A stretch of DNA of 64,000 bases from Nageia nagi (Eukaryota > Pinophyta), in NCBI GenBank assembly GCA_050084985.1, contig JBITNC010000001.1, positions 203,980,001 through 204,044,000 of the forward strand, read 5' to 3'. The translations under genes and the position numbers were made by a program. Under the pieces are notes generated by a model that saw nothing but the letters and a program-made list of their open reading frames with translations, did no database searches and was not told where the DNA came from. Every line of letters begins with the position of its first letter. Position 1 is the stretch's first letter. Below are positions 48,114-61,415 of the stretch, piece by piece.

Positions 48114-50305
48114 AGGAAGATCTATAGGAATTTATATAAATTCAACCACTAGAAATTAAAGATGAAATGGGATGAAGAATTATTTTACCCAAAGGAGATC
48201 AATCTTTAAGATTTATGGCATGACCAATTCTACAAGTCTCAAGCTTCAACTCAGCCCAATATAATCCAACCTTCTCCTTTAAGGTTAATTTGCTTTAGAA
48301 GATGAAACCTTATACCAAGGAAATAAACCAAGGGTAGTTGTATTTTCTTTATTTTTATGAATATTAAGAAGAATTAGTATCAAGTTGAGTTCTCTATTTT
48401 GCTAAGGGACAACTAGGATGGCTTTAATTTTGCTATGATGTATGATGTTACTTATACTTTCTATAGTAATAAAATAGATATAGTTTATACTCAATGATTA
48501 ATTTTGTATTATACTAAATTAAAGAATGAAAATACTCTCTATTACATATATGTGATGATTATTACTCTTTATAATCCATTCTTTTTGCATGGTCTATACA
48601 TCATAAAGATCTACCCAACTCTTTTGATTTATGATAGAGGTAAAAAGTCTCTATTTTTTTCATGTTGTAAAAGGTATCTGAGGTCCTCTCAAAGCTCAAT
48701 TTTATTTTTTGATTAATATTAAATTTACCTATTGTTTTTGATAAAAAAAAGAACAAATATGGTGAGACTAAGAAAAATCCTATTTTGTCTACCATATTAT
48801 GCATACTTAAGATATCACTAGACTATTATAGTTATGTTTTGAACTTATTGATTACTTAATTAGTAATGAAATACATACTTCATATGATTATAATATATTA
48901 TGCTTTAATAATATGATTTAGTTTGCTTAAATATGATATTATTTGAATTAATTAACATATGTATGAGATTTAGAGATGTGTGAAGTATTTGATTTTATGA
49001 AACAGGTTATATGAGCTCTAGAAATATGTTTTGGGTGATAGGGGATTGGCTCTAGAATATTACTTATAGCCTTGATAAGGAAGCTCCAAAGTACTATTTT
49101 TTATAGTTGCAAAGATATTAATGAAGTGATAAATCACCTATTTTATAATATGCTTAGAGGGATATATCCATTATAAAGTTATGTATGATGTCAACTTGAT
49201 TGTATCTAATTTAGGCTTGGTTATCCTTACCTAGGATGAAAATATAGATTCAACATTTAGGCAATTGAAAAAGAATAAAGATTCTTATTGTTGCTAATAT
49301 AGATAGTGTGGCTGAACATCTATGTTTAAATAATAATACTATAACTCTATTTAATTAAAGCTTAACTACTTATAGGTTCACGTGGTATAAAATATATTGT
49401 ATTTTGTTATGTGTGAAATAAAAGTTATGCATCTATAGTAGGATTATAGGTAATAGTTATTAGAGACTTTAGTGATATATTTTGAGAGTTATTATGACTA
49501 TAGAAATAAATAGACCCTATATATTTTTTAGAAGGTTATGTAGAGGATAGCATATGTGATTAAGAATAGAGAAATTATATTTCTTAAAGTTTGAAAGAAC
49601 TAATGCAAGTGTGATTTATATTTCAAGATCTAATTTTCATTAAGATCTTCTTATGGAAAGATTTGGGCTTGCACCTACTAGTATAAGATTCATCCCTTTT
49701 ATTTACAATTATGTTCATTCTTTTTTGAAGAATTCAATTTGTATAATTTACATTAGAGTGGTGTATTTAGTTCAAAGTAATTATTTATTTCAAGCAAGTA
49801 TTTTATATTTCTAAGAGGGAGATTCAATTGTAAGTAGCCTAGAATACAATTTTAGATTGATAAAATTAAATAGTGAATTGATAAATCACCATTTTTAGCA
49901 CTATTTTTGGGGAACATAGTGTTAATTGGAGCTATTTATAAGAGTCTTTAGAGATATGATCATGGCTAGAATTGTATAGAAACTATGTACAACCATATTT
50001 CCTCAAATAACAAAGAATCATAAGTAAAAGAAAGACTTCCTAAGTGATCCTATTTATTTCTTTAATCAAATAATACTAAGGAATTTGTAGTGATTAATTG
50101 TAACTTAGCATTCTAATGCTTCATGCTCAGTAGTGGATCTCAACTTTACATTCCTTGAGCATTATGTTGTAGTGATCTAAAGCATTGATATATCTTGAAA
50201 TTCTTAGAAAATTATTTTGAAATTATGTAAGTGTACATTTAAATTCATATTTTAGATTATATAATAGAGTTAGAGATGAAATAAAGAGATTTATAAGTAC
50301 TAGAG
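48114..50305. other. AT-rich region, no gene seen
   Basis: No coherent frame, repeat pair or element end recognised. Frames at 48504-48716 and 48601-48804 overlap on opposite strands and show no motif. Confidence 0.5.
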
Positions 50306-51220
50306 GAAGAAATAGTATAGGTAAGAAAAACTCCCATGGAGCAGGACGGAGCACTAGAAAATATGAAGCTGAATTAATTGAAGTTGTTGAGGAGAATAAT
50401 TATTATGAATACACCTAGTCATCTAAAATTGTAGACCAATTAGATCCTAAAGAGGAAGATAATTTAACTATTCTATAAATTAGACCTACTAAAGAAGAAG
50501 AAAAAATTGCTAGAAAATAACTTCTAGAAGAGACTATAAAGGAGAGATCTCTTGACAAACCAATGACCTTGAAATACAAAAGACTCACTCATCTTCATCT
50601 TCTTTACCTATTCACCCTCCATAAAGTGGTAGTGACTTAGAGGAAAAGAGGAAAGTAGCCAAAATACCTTTTCAAATTTTGCATGGGCCAAGTCCCTTTC
50701 CTTTAAACCTAAAAAATAGCTTTTTCAACACACTCACACTTGTCAAGATGTCGACTAGTAGTGGTACTCATGGAGGAGGAACTATAACTAGGGGTTGAAC
50801 AAGTGGTGGGGTCCCATTAGACTTACACCCAAAGTTAATGCACCAATGAAGAACATTTCACCTTCATTATTAGCAAATTTTAGAGGAAAATTCTAGTGAA
50901 GATCTTATATAGTTCCTATTTGAGTTTAAAGTGCTATGTAGAACTTATGATTATGAATTTGATTCTCAAACATTAAAAATATTCTCATCCACCTTGAAAT
51001 ACAATATAATGAGATGGTTTATGTGGCCTCCACCAAACTCCATTTTAGCATGCACATAAATGGAGAGAGTTTTCTTATAAAAGTACCAAGAATATTGCAA
51101 GATCAAGGATAGGAAGGATGAATTATTTTGCATTAAATAAGAAGATGCAAATAGCGTTGAAGACTATTTGGATAGGTTCCTATTAGTGAAAAAGAGATGT
51201 GGGATAAATCTTTATCCTTA
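50306..51220 (+). pseudogene. Ty3/gypsy gag fragment
   Basis: The clearest part, 50905-51217, matches plant gypsy Gag: 'FLFEFKVLCRTYDYEFDSQ', 'IFSSTLKYNIMRWFMWPPP', 'KYQEYCKIKDRKDELFCIK' and 'EDANSVEDYLDRFLLVKKR' (pattern FLFEFDxxCRTYDY...LKLFPxTLKxxxxRWFM...YQxYC). Stops interrupt it at sites of likely Gln. An acidic lead from about 50306 includes 'SHGAGRSTRKYEAELIEVV' and a Ser/Gly-rich patch near 50750. No zinc knuckle, protease or RT follows; the next sequence is unrelated AT-rich DNA, so the copy is cut after the capsid region. LTRs not found. Confidence 0.8.
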
Positions 51221-51597
51221 TTAATTTTTCTTAAGTTCTTCCTTCATACATGTCTTCTTTAGTTTTTCTTGACCTTGATCTTACACTTTTTACTTTCTCT
51301 TTTGATTAGGGCATTAATTTGTCATCACATTTTTTATTTTTCATACTTTTCATAAACACATGCTATGCTCTTCTCTTTAAATAATCTTTGATTGATCTTA
51401 CTTTTTTGGTTGAATCTAATATCATTTGAGAGGGATACCCTACAATAAATAATTTTCTAAAGGTTTAATTTCTTAAAATCATCTATCTTAATGTTTGATT
51501 GCTTAACATGTCTAAATTATAGAAATTTATTTAGCTATAAGTACATTTTTCAAAAGCCCAATTTTTTTATTATTTAAAAAAGCATACATCAAAATTC
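51221..51597. other. AT-rich spacer
   Basis: No gene, element end or repeat recognised between the gag fragment and the following tandem repeat. Confidence 0.5.
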
Positions 51598-52010
51598 TAG
51601 GAGCTTATTGGTAAGCCTACTAGCTTATACCAACTTAATGTATAACTCAATGTAAGTACTTAGCATTTTTATTCTAATGAGTCTATGTGCTTCCTAATTC
51701 TATGCACTTATGCCAACTTAACATACCATTCAATGCATTTTTACTTAGTGTACTTGTTCAAAATACTTGCTCAAAATATATATCTAAAGTACCCTACTTA
51801 ATGTATTATTTTTATTTCAACAAATATTTAAATTGTATATCAAACTTGATTTTATTTATTTTAGTAAGTCTACATGATTACTGGTAATTCTATGTATTTA
51901 CACCTACTCAATGCAGCTCCATGAAATTACTTAATGTATTTTTTTTAGTAAGTCTATGTGCTTACTAGTAAGTCTACATACTTACACCAACTCAACATGA
52001 AAACTTAATG
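51598..52010 (+). repeat. Degenerate ~86-bp tandem repeat
   Basis: A unit around 'GTGCTTACTAGTAAGTCTAC' plus 'ACTTACACCAACTCAAC' recurs with anchors near 51603, 51689, 51876 and 51960 (spacings 86, 187, 84), so about five units with one badly eroded. Non-coding. Confidence 0.5.
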
Positions 52011-53327
52011 TATTTATTGAATGCTTTACTTTATTAAAATTGCTAAAAAAATATGTTTGCATTATACAATTTTCTTTCTAAATTCAAAAATATAATAGTT
52101 ATCTATACTTATTGAACTAAGTCTATTTTTAAGAGACTTAGTCTAACAAGGGCAAATGTAGATACCTAAAAAATACATTTTTTCTTAAACATGCTTTTAT
52201 TTACTCAAAATCACTCAAATTGTTAGAATTGTCTAAATGATTCATTCTATAACTAAAAAGAGTTTTTAATAACCTAAATATTTATCTACATATCTATATT
52301 TAACCTTATTTTAGGCAAAGAGTATATTATTAGATAAAAATATTCAAAAGGCTATTATTCACTTAAAACATGTTAAAATGTACCTTTAGTTACTTAACCT
52401 TAAGTTTGAGTTGAGTATATGTCAATCTCAAAATATAATTTTCTCTTCTAATTCATTTGGTCACATTTTCTTTCATGAATTCTATACTTACATTTGCTAC
52501 AAGATTACACAAGTTTGTAAGTTAGGGTTTGAAGCACTTTGAGAATAATCTACCATAATCTTCTCATACTTACTCCATTCATTTAAGGATGGAGGTAATT
52601 CCTATGCTGGATTTATTCTAAAATTGATATATCTTTCATATATACATGTACTCCAATGTTTTTTTAGGTTTAAATGGAATTTCACCATAGAATTTGGAAT
52701 GATTTTATGTTGAAAGTATCCCTTGGATAGATATTTATGTATTTTATATGTCGTTTGCATTTTAGCATACATTTAGGCTAGTTTCATAGTACAATTTATG
52801 ATAGATCAATATATTTTGTATTATAGACATAATTTCTTGGTATATATATGATCAAAAGCTAATTTAAATATTGTGGGTGTCCATGGATCCTAAGGGTTTA
52901 AGTTTATTGATTTTCTTATGGTTTTAAGGGCTTAAATATCTCACTCTAGTATTCTTGCATGATTATTATGATAGATATTTTAAAATCATATGATTCTTAT
53001 TTAAAATATATATCATAGGCATATACATCTTGCAAAATAAGTATTATTCTAAATTTTACTATCTCTTTTATTGGATATTAGGGGGATCACATATAAATTA
53101 GATACTCTCAACATCTATATAGTTTACTTTAGGTTCCTAAGGGCCTAAGGTTGGATATCCCTCTAAATTATTTATATGTATTAGGATTTTATATTATGTA
53201 TTTAATAGGTTTGAAGTCATTTGGAGGCTATATCAAAATTGGAACATTAATATTTATCCCTCTTTACTCAAGACTTGAGCATAGTTGAGGTAATATTTGG
53301 ATTCTTGTTTATATTTAAAATCTTTGT
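52011..53327. other. AT-rich spacer, no gene seen
   Basis: No coherent frame in either direction. In particular, no copia RT continues from the minus-strand integrase at 53328. Confidence 0.5.
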
Positions 53328-54740
53328 CTATATTTGATGCATAGTGCAGGGATTATAAAGCCTATAAGATTTAATATTTTTTATAATACCCAAGGAATAT
53401 ATATACCTCACTTTTTTCACAAATATTTCTCCATATCTCATAAGCCACATGAATATATGCCAAATACCTAAAAAAATTGAAGTGATTGATATTAGGCTTG
53501 TTTTCAAACCATGCCTCATATGGAGTCATGGTTATAAACTTCTAGTGGGTATCCTATTTAAAATGTATATTGTTGTTCAAAAAACATGATCCCAATAATA
53601 TTTTTTCAACTTCTTTTTTTTATTATACAATTATCCATTTATACCATTATTCTATTCTTTCTCTCATCCACCCAATTTTGTTATGGGGTGTAGGCAATAA
53701 TAATTTTTATTTTAATACCATAATATCTATAAAATTGAAGAAATTGATTTGAACAAAAATCACCACGTTTATCAATCATAAAGTATTTTATGGTCCTCCC
53801 ACTTTGATTCTTAACATTAATTTTGAACTTCTTGAAGCACCTAAATATCTCATCTTTGTGTTTTATGAAAAAGGCCCAACACATCCTTGAAAACTCATCA
53901 ATGAAAGTAAGAAAATAGAAGTTCCTTCCCAAAATCATAGTTTGCATTAGCCAAAAAATATCAAAATGAATTATTTGTAGTAATTATGAGGCCCTCCATG
54001 CTCCACCTTTTGGAAAATATTATCTAGAATGCTTTCCCAAGTCACACCCTTCATATACACCCTTTAGATCTTCAACTTTTGGTAATCCATATACTTGTGG
54101 TGAGAGAAACTTTAAACTTGAAAATTTTAAATGCCTAAATTTGAGATACCATAGCTAATTCTTAATTTCTATAGCCACATGAGCAAAGTTACCCCCTTTA
54201 CCTCCAAACTTCAAAGGAAACAACCTATTGGATATCATATGAATAATAGTAACATATCTATTTCAAATATTTTCATCAAAGATCATGCACTTTTTATCTA
54301 CAAAAACTAACTTCTAGTTTTTCTTCAAAATTTACCCAATACTTAAAAAAATATATCTCAAATCAAGAATATAGTAATTATCATTTACCATGTTTTTTTT
54401 GAACTTACATATCTCCTTTTTCAATCACCTCTAATAATTTCTCATCCCCAATCTTTATACTTGATTTATAGGAATGATCCAAAGATGATAATTTTTATTT
54501 ATTTCTAGTTATGTGATTAGTGCAACCACTATGAAGAATCCATATCTCATTTTCATTATTCTTAGCATTTTTGTAAGATAAAAATATTATTTTTCTTCAT
54601 AAATCTCCTCTTCACCACAATGGATTGTCTTTCCATAGAAATCTTCTCAACTTCAATCTACACTCTCTCTCAAAATGGCTAAAGTTATTACAATGGTAGT
54701 GTTGCATGTTTCTTTTGTATCCTCTTTCTCTATCCCTATC
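53328..54740 (-). pseudogene. Copia gag-protease-integrase fragment, minus strand
   Basis: Reading right to left. A zinc knuckle near 54690-54640 ('HCNNFSHFEREC'). Protease near 54535 ('WILHSGCTNHIT', the WLLDSGCTNHMT motif with its catalytic Asp now His). Pre-integrase near 54080-54010 ('GLPKVEDLKGVYEGCDLGKH'). The integrase core has 'LMQTMILGRNFYFLTFIDEF' near 53940, 'MIDKRGDFCSNQF' near 53790 and 'DERKNR' near 53670, so all three catalytic acids survive. 'SYRLYNPCTM' follows near 53350. Then similarity stops: RT and RNase H are missing. Frequent stops and frame changes. LTRs not identified. Confidence 0.85.
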
Positions 54741-56740
54741 ATTTGGTTCAATTCTAGGGAATAAGTATGCTCATTATTATTTTTTTATTCTCTACCTTTG
54801 TTAAGACCATCAAAAATAGAATATAAAAGTTTTTCCTTACATGGATAAAAACTAGAATAATTTCAAATAAATTGCAAACACTCACATAATTCAATGCATC
54901 TAATGATATTTCTTTTCAATATATGTGTAAAAATTATTCATCCAATCTTGAAGTTTAATATACTAATAATGTTAAGAAACTAAAGCTTATGAAGATAACA
55001 TCTAGGATCATGCAACGTGTTCCTATACACCAAAACAAGTTACCAAATTAAAGCTATCAATTCCTCTATTTTATTAATCACATAATTTAATTATAGCAAT
55101 AATATTCTATAAAAAATTTAGGGTTCAAAAACAACATCAAAAATATAGTCTTCCATTTATTGGATGGAACTCAATGACTCTATCAAGACCATTATAGTTT
55201 TAGCAATCACAAGGATCTAACAAAGATACTAAAACTAACCCATTCTTAGTATGTTGACCCTAACAACCATGTTATTCATTACTATCTAATTAATCATGAT
55301 TTACTTTCTCAATAACTCAATTAGATCCTAATCTTATTAATAACATAGCCCAAATCTTAACCAACATAACCTTGGGAGTTATATACATAAGTACTTGACA
55401 TCCTTTTAACAAGTGCCATCAAAGTTTACTCAATTGGTTTTCCACTAGAATGCTTAACAAAATTTGGATCTAGTTTCTCAACTATAAGAGTTTAATGTTC
55501 ATAATAACATATTCTAGCTTCTTAAGGATCATTAAGTTTTTAGCTAAGCCTTGAGTTCATTTCAATATTCAAACTAGTCTTTAAGTCTCTCTTTTATAAT
55601 CCAAAAATAAGGTCACAAAAATGTCACTTAAAAGTAATCTTTAATTAAGTCTTAACATAACACAAAAGGATCGCATACTATAAAACATAGATATCATTAT
55701 CAAATATGAACCAATGAAACATGCAAAGTCATAGCTAGACTACTATCTTAGTTTCAACAACTTACATAGTTAGTACTCATTCCAAAATATTCTACTTGCC
55801 AAAGTCTTAACCAAACCATGCATTCCAACAAGAGTTGCAATATAGTCCCTTTGACTATCCTTAAGCTCACATTTTGAATCCATGCATATGTACTAAAAAG
55901 TAATTAAAGATTACTTTTTACTAAATAGAATACTATTGGTAAAGAACAACTTATGTTTGCATCAACATTTTCTATAGCCAAAGAACTAAACACCAACTAG
56001 TTTTGATAAGGTTTCCTTAAGTGACCCACCCAAACTACCTATCCTATCAAATATAAATATTTCAATTTGAAATAAACTATGATCATATATGACATTTAAG
56101 TTCTTGTGATTTTTAAAAGGAGCTCACAATGTGGCTTCTTAAAAGTAAGTTTTAATTAATTTTTAAGACTAAAACTCATATTGTTATAGTCCAAACATGC
56201 TAGATAGTATAATAAAAACATCCCATTATCACTCATATCATTCAAAAGGTGTAATAACAAAAAGCATATAATTATGTTTTTAATGCAAACCCATGAAAAT
56301 AGATATGAATAATTCCTTGACCCTCCAACTACTTCATACTAGTGAATAACTAAATGGAAAAACTAAAAGATAAACTTTAAAAAACAAAATATGTGTATGT
56401 AGGCAAAAAAAAGGGTAATCTTGTAAAGCATGTAACTTTTGATATATAAATATATTTAATTTAGTTTTTAACTAGTTGGAAATATAATGAAGAGTGTAGA
56501 CACATAAAATTGACTCTTGGTAAGTTACAATAATACCTACCAAGGTTTAATAAGACCCATCATTTTTAGTAGGATTTAGACAACTCAATAAGTAGGTTCT
56601 AAATCTCTTCAATGGGTAGTCCTAATAGTATTCATAGTAGGAGATGTTCATAATGCTACATTCATTAAACCCTACCAATTTTGATTTATGATGTTAGAAA
56701 TTTTAGAGGAAATCAATGAGTAGTAATTCCATAAGCAATA
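54741..56740. other. AT-rich region, no gene seen
   Basis: No coherent frame. By position part of it may be the leader or LTR of the minus-strand copia fragment, but there is no partner copy to prove it. Confidence 0.45.
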
Positions 56741-56744
56741 AGAA

Positions 56745-56928
56745 CCATCAAGGTACATAACACCATCTAAGGTTTAATAAGACCCATCAAGGTACATTAA
56801 CACCTGTATAGGTACATTAAAACTTACTAAGATATAATAATATCCATCAGGGTTTAATAAGATCCATTGAGGTATAATAACACCATCAAGGTTTAATAAA
56901 ACCTACCAAGATATAATAACACCCACAT
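56745..56928 (+). repeat. 20-bp minisatellite, about nine units
   Basis: Units follow CCATCAAGGTTTAATAAGAC at almost exact 20-bp steps (one of 19 bp). Two unit types mix: GGTTTAATAAGA and GGTACATTAACA/GATATAATAACA. An isolated related unit lies at 56537-56560. Non-coding. Confidence 0.85.
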
Positions 56929-56929
56929 C

Positions 56930-59449
56930 CAACACCTGGACATCGATGGTTTTGAAGTTGGAAAAAGAAAAATAAAAATAAAAACATCTAAAGCATCTTG
57001 GGAAGAAAGCAAAGGATAATAGATGACTCACCATCCATATTGTGCATCCCCACTTCAAAACACAACAATGACAAAGTTGTATAGGCTTTTCTATCCAAAT
57101 TTTTGTCTCAAATTTGGAAACTTTGCTTGTTTCCAAAATCTACAAATAAAGCTTTCAACCATAAAGAAAAGGGACCTAGTTTGAATGCAAATTTACTCTA
57201 TCAAGACACATCAACATTTTATTGGTTTGTATGCATTATTATTCTACATTTTATATGCTTATTTATGTTTACTTTATGCTAATTTTATGATATGAACATG
57301 TATGTTTGATGTATTTTCTATTCTAATGTGTGTAGGGTCAATAAGTGTGGAGTATCTAAACTGATAAGAGAAAGTATTAAAGAGTCAAAGAGAATAGGGA
57401 TATCCAAATTCCTTTTCACATATTTCAAAAGATTATCCTCGAAGATTACAGATATTGAAATCAAGCCTATAAAGGCCTTAGCATTCTTTTCTAAAAATCC
57501 CTTTTTACAAGGCAATGAATCAAAATGGATTCATTGTTTATAATCATTTTGAGGTTTATTCAAGAGTAATAAAGAAAAATGTTGGTTGTAACATGTATTT
57601 TCTTATTTGTTAATAGGGTTACTTTTTGATTATGGCATTCTAGCACTAGAAGGAGGCCCTCTTGTATGTAAACAACATCAATGATGATAAGCAAGGGTTT
57701 TTTCTATATTTTTATGCATGTGTTTGTGGTTTGTATCATGTGGTATCAAAATGAATTTCATGTTTATATTCTATATTTTTTCCAAACTTGAGTTGCAAAA
57801 ATGTTGATGATTAAGTATCGGATGCTAATGAATGGGGTAGAATACCAATGATTCTATCTAAACTCTAGAGACTATCAATAAAATGTTGAATTTTTTATTC
57901 TCATCAAATTTTTAAAGCATATATTAGGAATTAATACTAAGGATAAAAAATGAACACCTTGTTTGTGATCCTTATGCTCAAAATGCATGTAGGGGAGGAT
58001 ATTAAATAACACTAATGATATGCATTATTTTTTGTGTTTATTTGGATAATCCATTAAATTTTATTTATTTCTTATCTATTTGGGTAGGTATTGCACAAAC
58101 AAATAAACAAACTCAATATTTTCTACTTCATATACCTATGCTCTCCCTTTATGCTGAAAAGTGATTTGAGGTGACCATAATGGATGTGATAGAAAAAGGG
58201 TAAATGAATTTTTTTTTTCATGTTATCATATTAAAATGGTAAATGAATCTAAACTAAGTTACCTCCACATTTGTAAGGAGTAATTGATCATATCTAAATC
58301 TAAAATGAACATAAGGTGAATTTATCAAGTTTAATATAGACTAAGATACACTAAATTGGTTAATGAATCTGGTGGTTATTATTGACACATTAATACTCTT
58401 ACTTTTCTACCATACCATGCTGAGAGGTGGTCAAAGTATTTGAATCATAATTAGGGTAAATAAACCTACATTAAAGGAAATTTACTCACATTAATGACTT
58501 CTTACTTGTCTATCTTACCATGTTGAGATATGATCAAAGGATTGTAACTTGTAAGAATAGGTAATAAATCACATTTTAATATTCCCTTTGGTTAATGAAC
58601 CTCATTAAAAGGTAATAAATCTTGTGGTCATATAGATTAACTTTCACATTATTTAAAATATTATTTTAATCATATTAAAAATATTTAATTAATAAACATG
58701 TATGTTTGGGAGGGTTAGAAAGTGCATTCATTAGTATTTTATTATTATTAAATGCATAACCATGAGACTTTTTTAAAATAAAAATCAATGAGTTTTAGGT
58801 CATTATCAACCATTTATTCTTACTTTCTCATACTCTCATCGATAAAATATTATAAGCTCTAGAGCCAAAACCTAGAGATGAATACTAGGTTCATAGGTTA
58901 TAAGTTACTTTTTATCAAATGACTATAAAAATGGGGGATCTACTTGGATTACATCACTAAGATAGTTCTCAATGGTATTACCTAATCCCCATTGCACTAA
59001 GGGGACCACTTCAAATACCAAGTTGTCACTTAGCCATAGATTGCTTATAGGATTACCAGCCTACCTTTTTTAAACACTTGATTAGAAAAAATAATTAGAA
59101 AAATTAACAAGATTAAAATATACAATTCATACCACTCATAATAAAAGGATTAATTTAATATACCAAAAATCTAGAGAAGATAATCACACCAAAAAGGTGA
59201 GTATGCATTTAGGTTTTTTGTGCATATAATTATTTTCTCACAAACATAAATCTAAAAGATAAAAATAGAGTTGCTATGTTTGATGTTTCCTTTCTTTTAT
59301 TTACAATTTGGTAGAAAAGAAAAATAAAACTAAAAGTAAAAACAAGTAAAAACCAAAAGAAAATGGTTAATACCTATTCTTAAATGACTCATTAATGGTA
59401 AGAATAGAATAATGAAAATAATCCAAAAGAATGAAGTCATAGGTCTAAT
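56930..59449. other. AT-rich region, likely including leader of the gypsy element
   Basis: Frames at 56903-57136, 57318-57515 and 57328-57543 overlap on opposite strands without motifs. Around 58130-58530 a motif (ACCATGCTGAGAGGTGGTCAAAG and relatives) recurs about three times at uneven spacing. An LTR and primer site for the gypsy element to the right should lie here but I cannot place them. Confidence 0.4.
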
Positions 59450-61200
59450 AGGAACATTTCGAGAAGAGAAACTCCTCAAGAAGCAAATATAGCCTGTCTA
59501 AATCCTATTGATGATGAATTCAACATAGTTAGATAATATTTAATACAATTATGAATCTCTCATTATTCTCATGCTTATATCCTTCCTCTAAATCTAAATT
59601 ATTTAATAGAAGATACACAACCCAATAATTATGTAGAAGAGATTCTACTAAGAAATATACCTCTTTCACAAACTCATTTAGCTGATACAATACTCCAAAG
59701 AGGCCTTTTTATACCTAATTATGATCATGTCACATGATATATTTTGAATTTACATTTAGTTAAATCATATTTAAGAAGAGATGATTATACTCCTTCCATT
59801 ATCTCTAGGAAAATGGAAGAATTTGAAGATCAAATTTCCATATACACAGCTACCCTAATGCTAAAATTGAGAGATCATTCTAGATTTTATAATAATCCTT
59901 TTTACATTTTAAAATCAAATACACTAACTCCTTTGTCAATCCATAGGACCCTAGATAAGGATGTGAAGTGAGAAATAACTTTCATCTAATAAGGTTTAAA
60001 TTATGAGGAATACCTCTCTATGTGCATAGGAAAGAGAATCCACCTCAAAATAGTATACAACATTAAAACCAACAACAAATGATTTTGTATAATCTAGGTA
60101 TGCAACAACAAGCTAATCTTATAGGATTCATTCAACAACCATAGTTACAAACACAACTTGTGCTAAATGTACATCAAAATAGGCTACCAATAATATAATA
60201 CAATAAGAAAAATATTCAAATCTAGCCTATACCTAATCAAATGATGGGAAAGGATAAAAAATGAAAACTTAGAGTGTGATCTCTATCTCTCCAAGGTCAT
60301 GGAGTGTATAAATATCAAGACCCTTACTTGGAAAAGAGAAAAGAAGCTTCACTTAAAAAGAGATAAGATGAGCTTCAAAGGTATCATTTATGTCCATTTA
60401 TAAATAAGGGCCAATCAAATTACCCTCCTACATTATTACATCAATAATAAGTGCAACAACAACTACCTCCATATCAACCTCCACCAACTTCTCCACCATA
60501 TGAAGGAGTTTACTATGATGCTTAAACACCTTTTGAACAAAGATATGAATCATTACCAAGGTATGAAGGAAAAGTGGATCATATAAATGATGAACATCAT
60601 ATGTATCAAAACCAACTAGAAAAAAAGGGATGATCTTCATAAAATATTGATGGAAATTGAAAAAGAGTTACATTTTCAAAGTAAACAAAAGGTATCATAT
60701 GAAATGATTTGTAATAAAACAATTCATCCAAGTGTTTCTAAAAAGGAAATTCCTTTCAAATTTAAAATTCTAAAAATTAATCCCTTTAAAGGAAAATAAG
60801 ATCTTAAAGAACATCTTATGTGATTTAAGTATTCAAGTTATGTTATCGCTAATGATGATGCATTCATGTTGCATATCTTTCCCATGAAACTTGCTAGATA
60901 AACAATGGATTGATACAATAACTTAACAAAATATAGTATTCATTCATACACATAGTTGAAAAATATATTCTTAGAAAATTTTAGGGTAAATATCAAAGAT
61001 AAAACTTCCATCACCAAGCTTATGAGATTACAAAAGTTTCAAGATGAATCAATTATTAATTTCATCTCAAGATGGAAGGTAATATTGACAAGCATGCCCT
61101 ACACTTTACCTCAAAAAGAATTGAAAAAAATGTTTAATCAAAGTTTCTTAAGGCCTATCACTAGTACCTTATTTAATCCAACAATATAAGACTTTTAAAT
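59450..61200 (+). pseudogene. Ty3/gypsy gag (right-edge element)
   Basis: Decayed frame with open pieces at 59744-59971 and 60956-61189. The middle is Pro/Gln/Tyr-rich (about 60440-60500). The capsid-like domain near 60770-61190 follows the gypsy Gag layout: a segment with 'INPFKGK', then 'DAFMLHIFPMKLAR', then 'LMRLQKFQDESIINFISRWK' (pattern LxxLKQxxxESLxxFIxRF). Stops are mostly TAA or TAG at sites where Gln is expected. A frame change near 61200 separates it from the knuckle and protease. Confidence 0.75.
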
Positions 61201-61415
61201 AAGCTACTTCCCAAGCTATCATAATCAAAAAGGTCAAAATCTAATATGGTGAGATAAAAGGTAAGAAAAAGGAACCTTATGTCAAAAATAAAAAATCAAA
61301 TAGAACAAATAAGTAAAGTATCATCAGCCAAAAAAGTTTCTATCATCAAATAAGAAAAACCAAATCCTTGATAAACTAAGGAAAAAGACTTAGACCACCA
61401 AGAAAGTTCACACAT

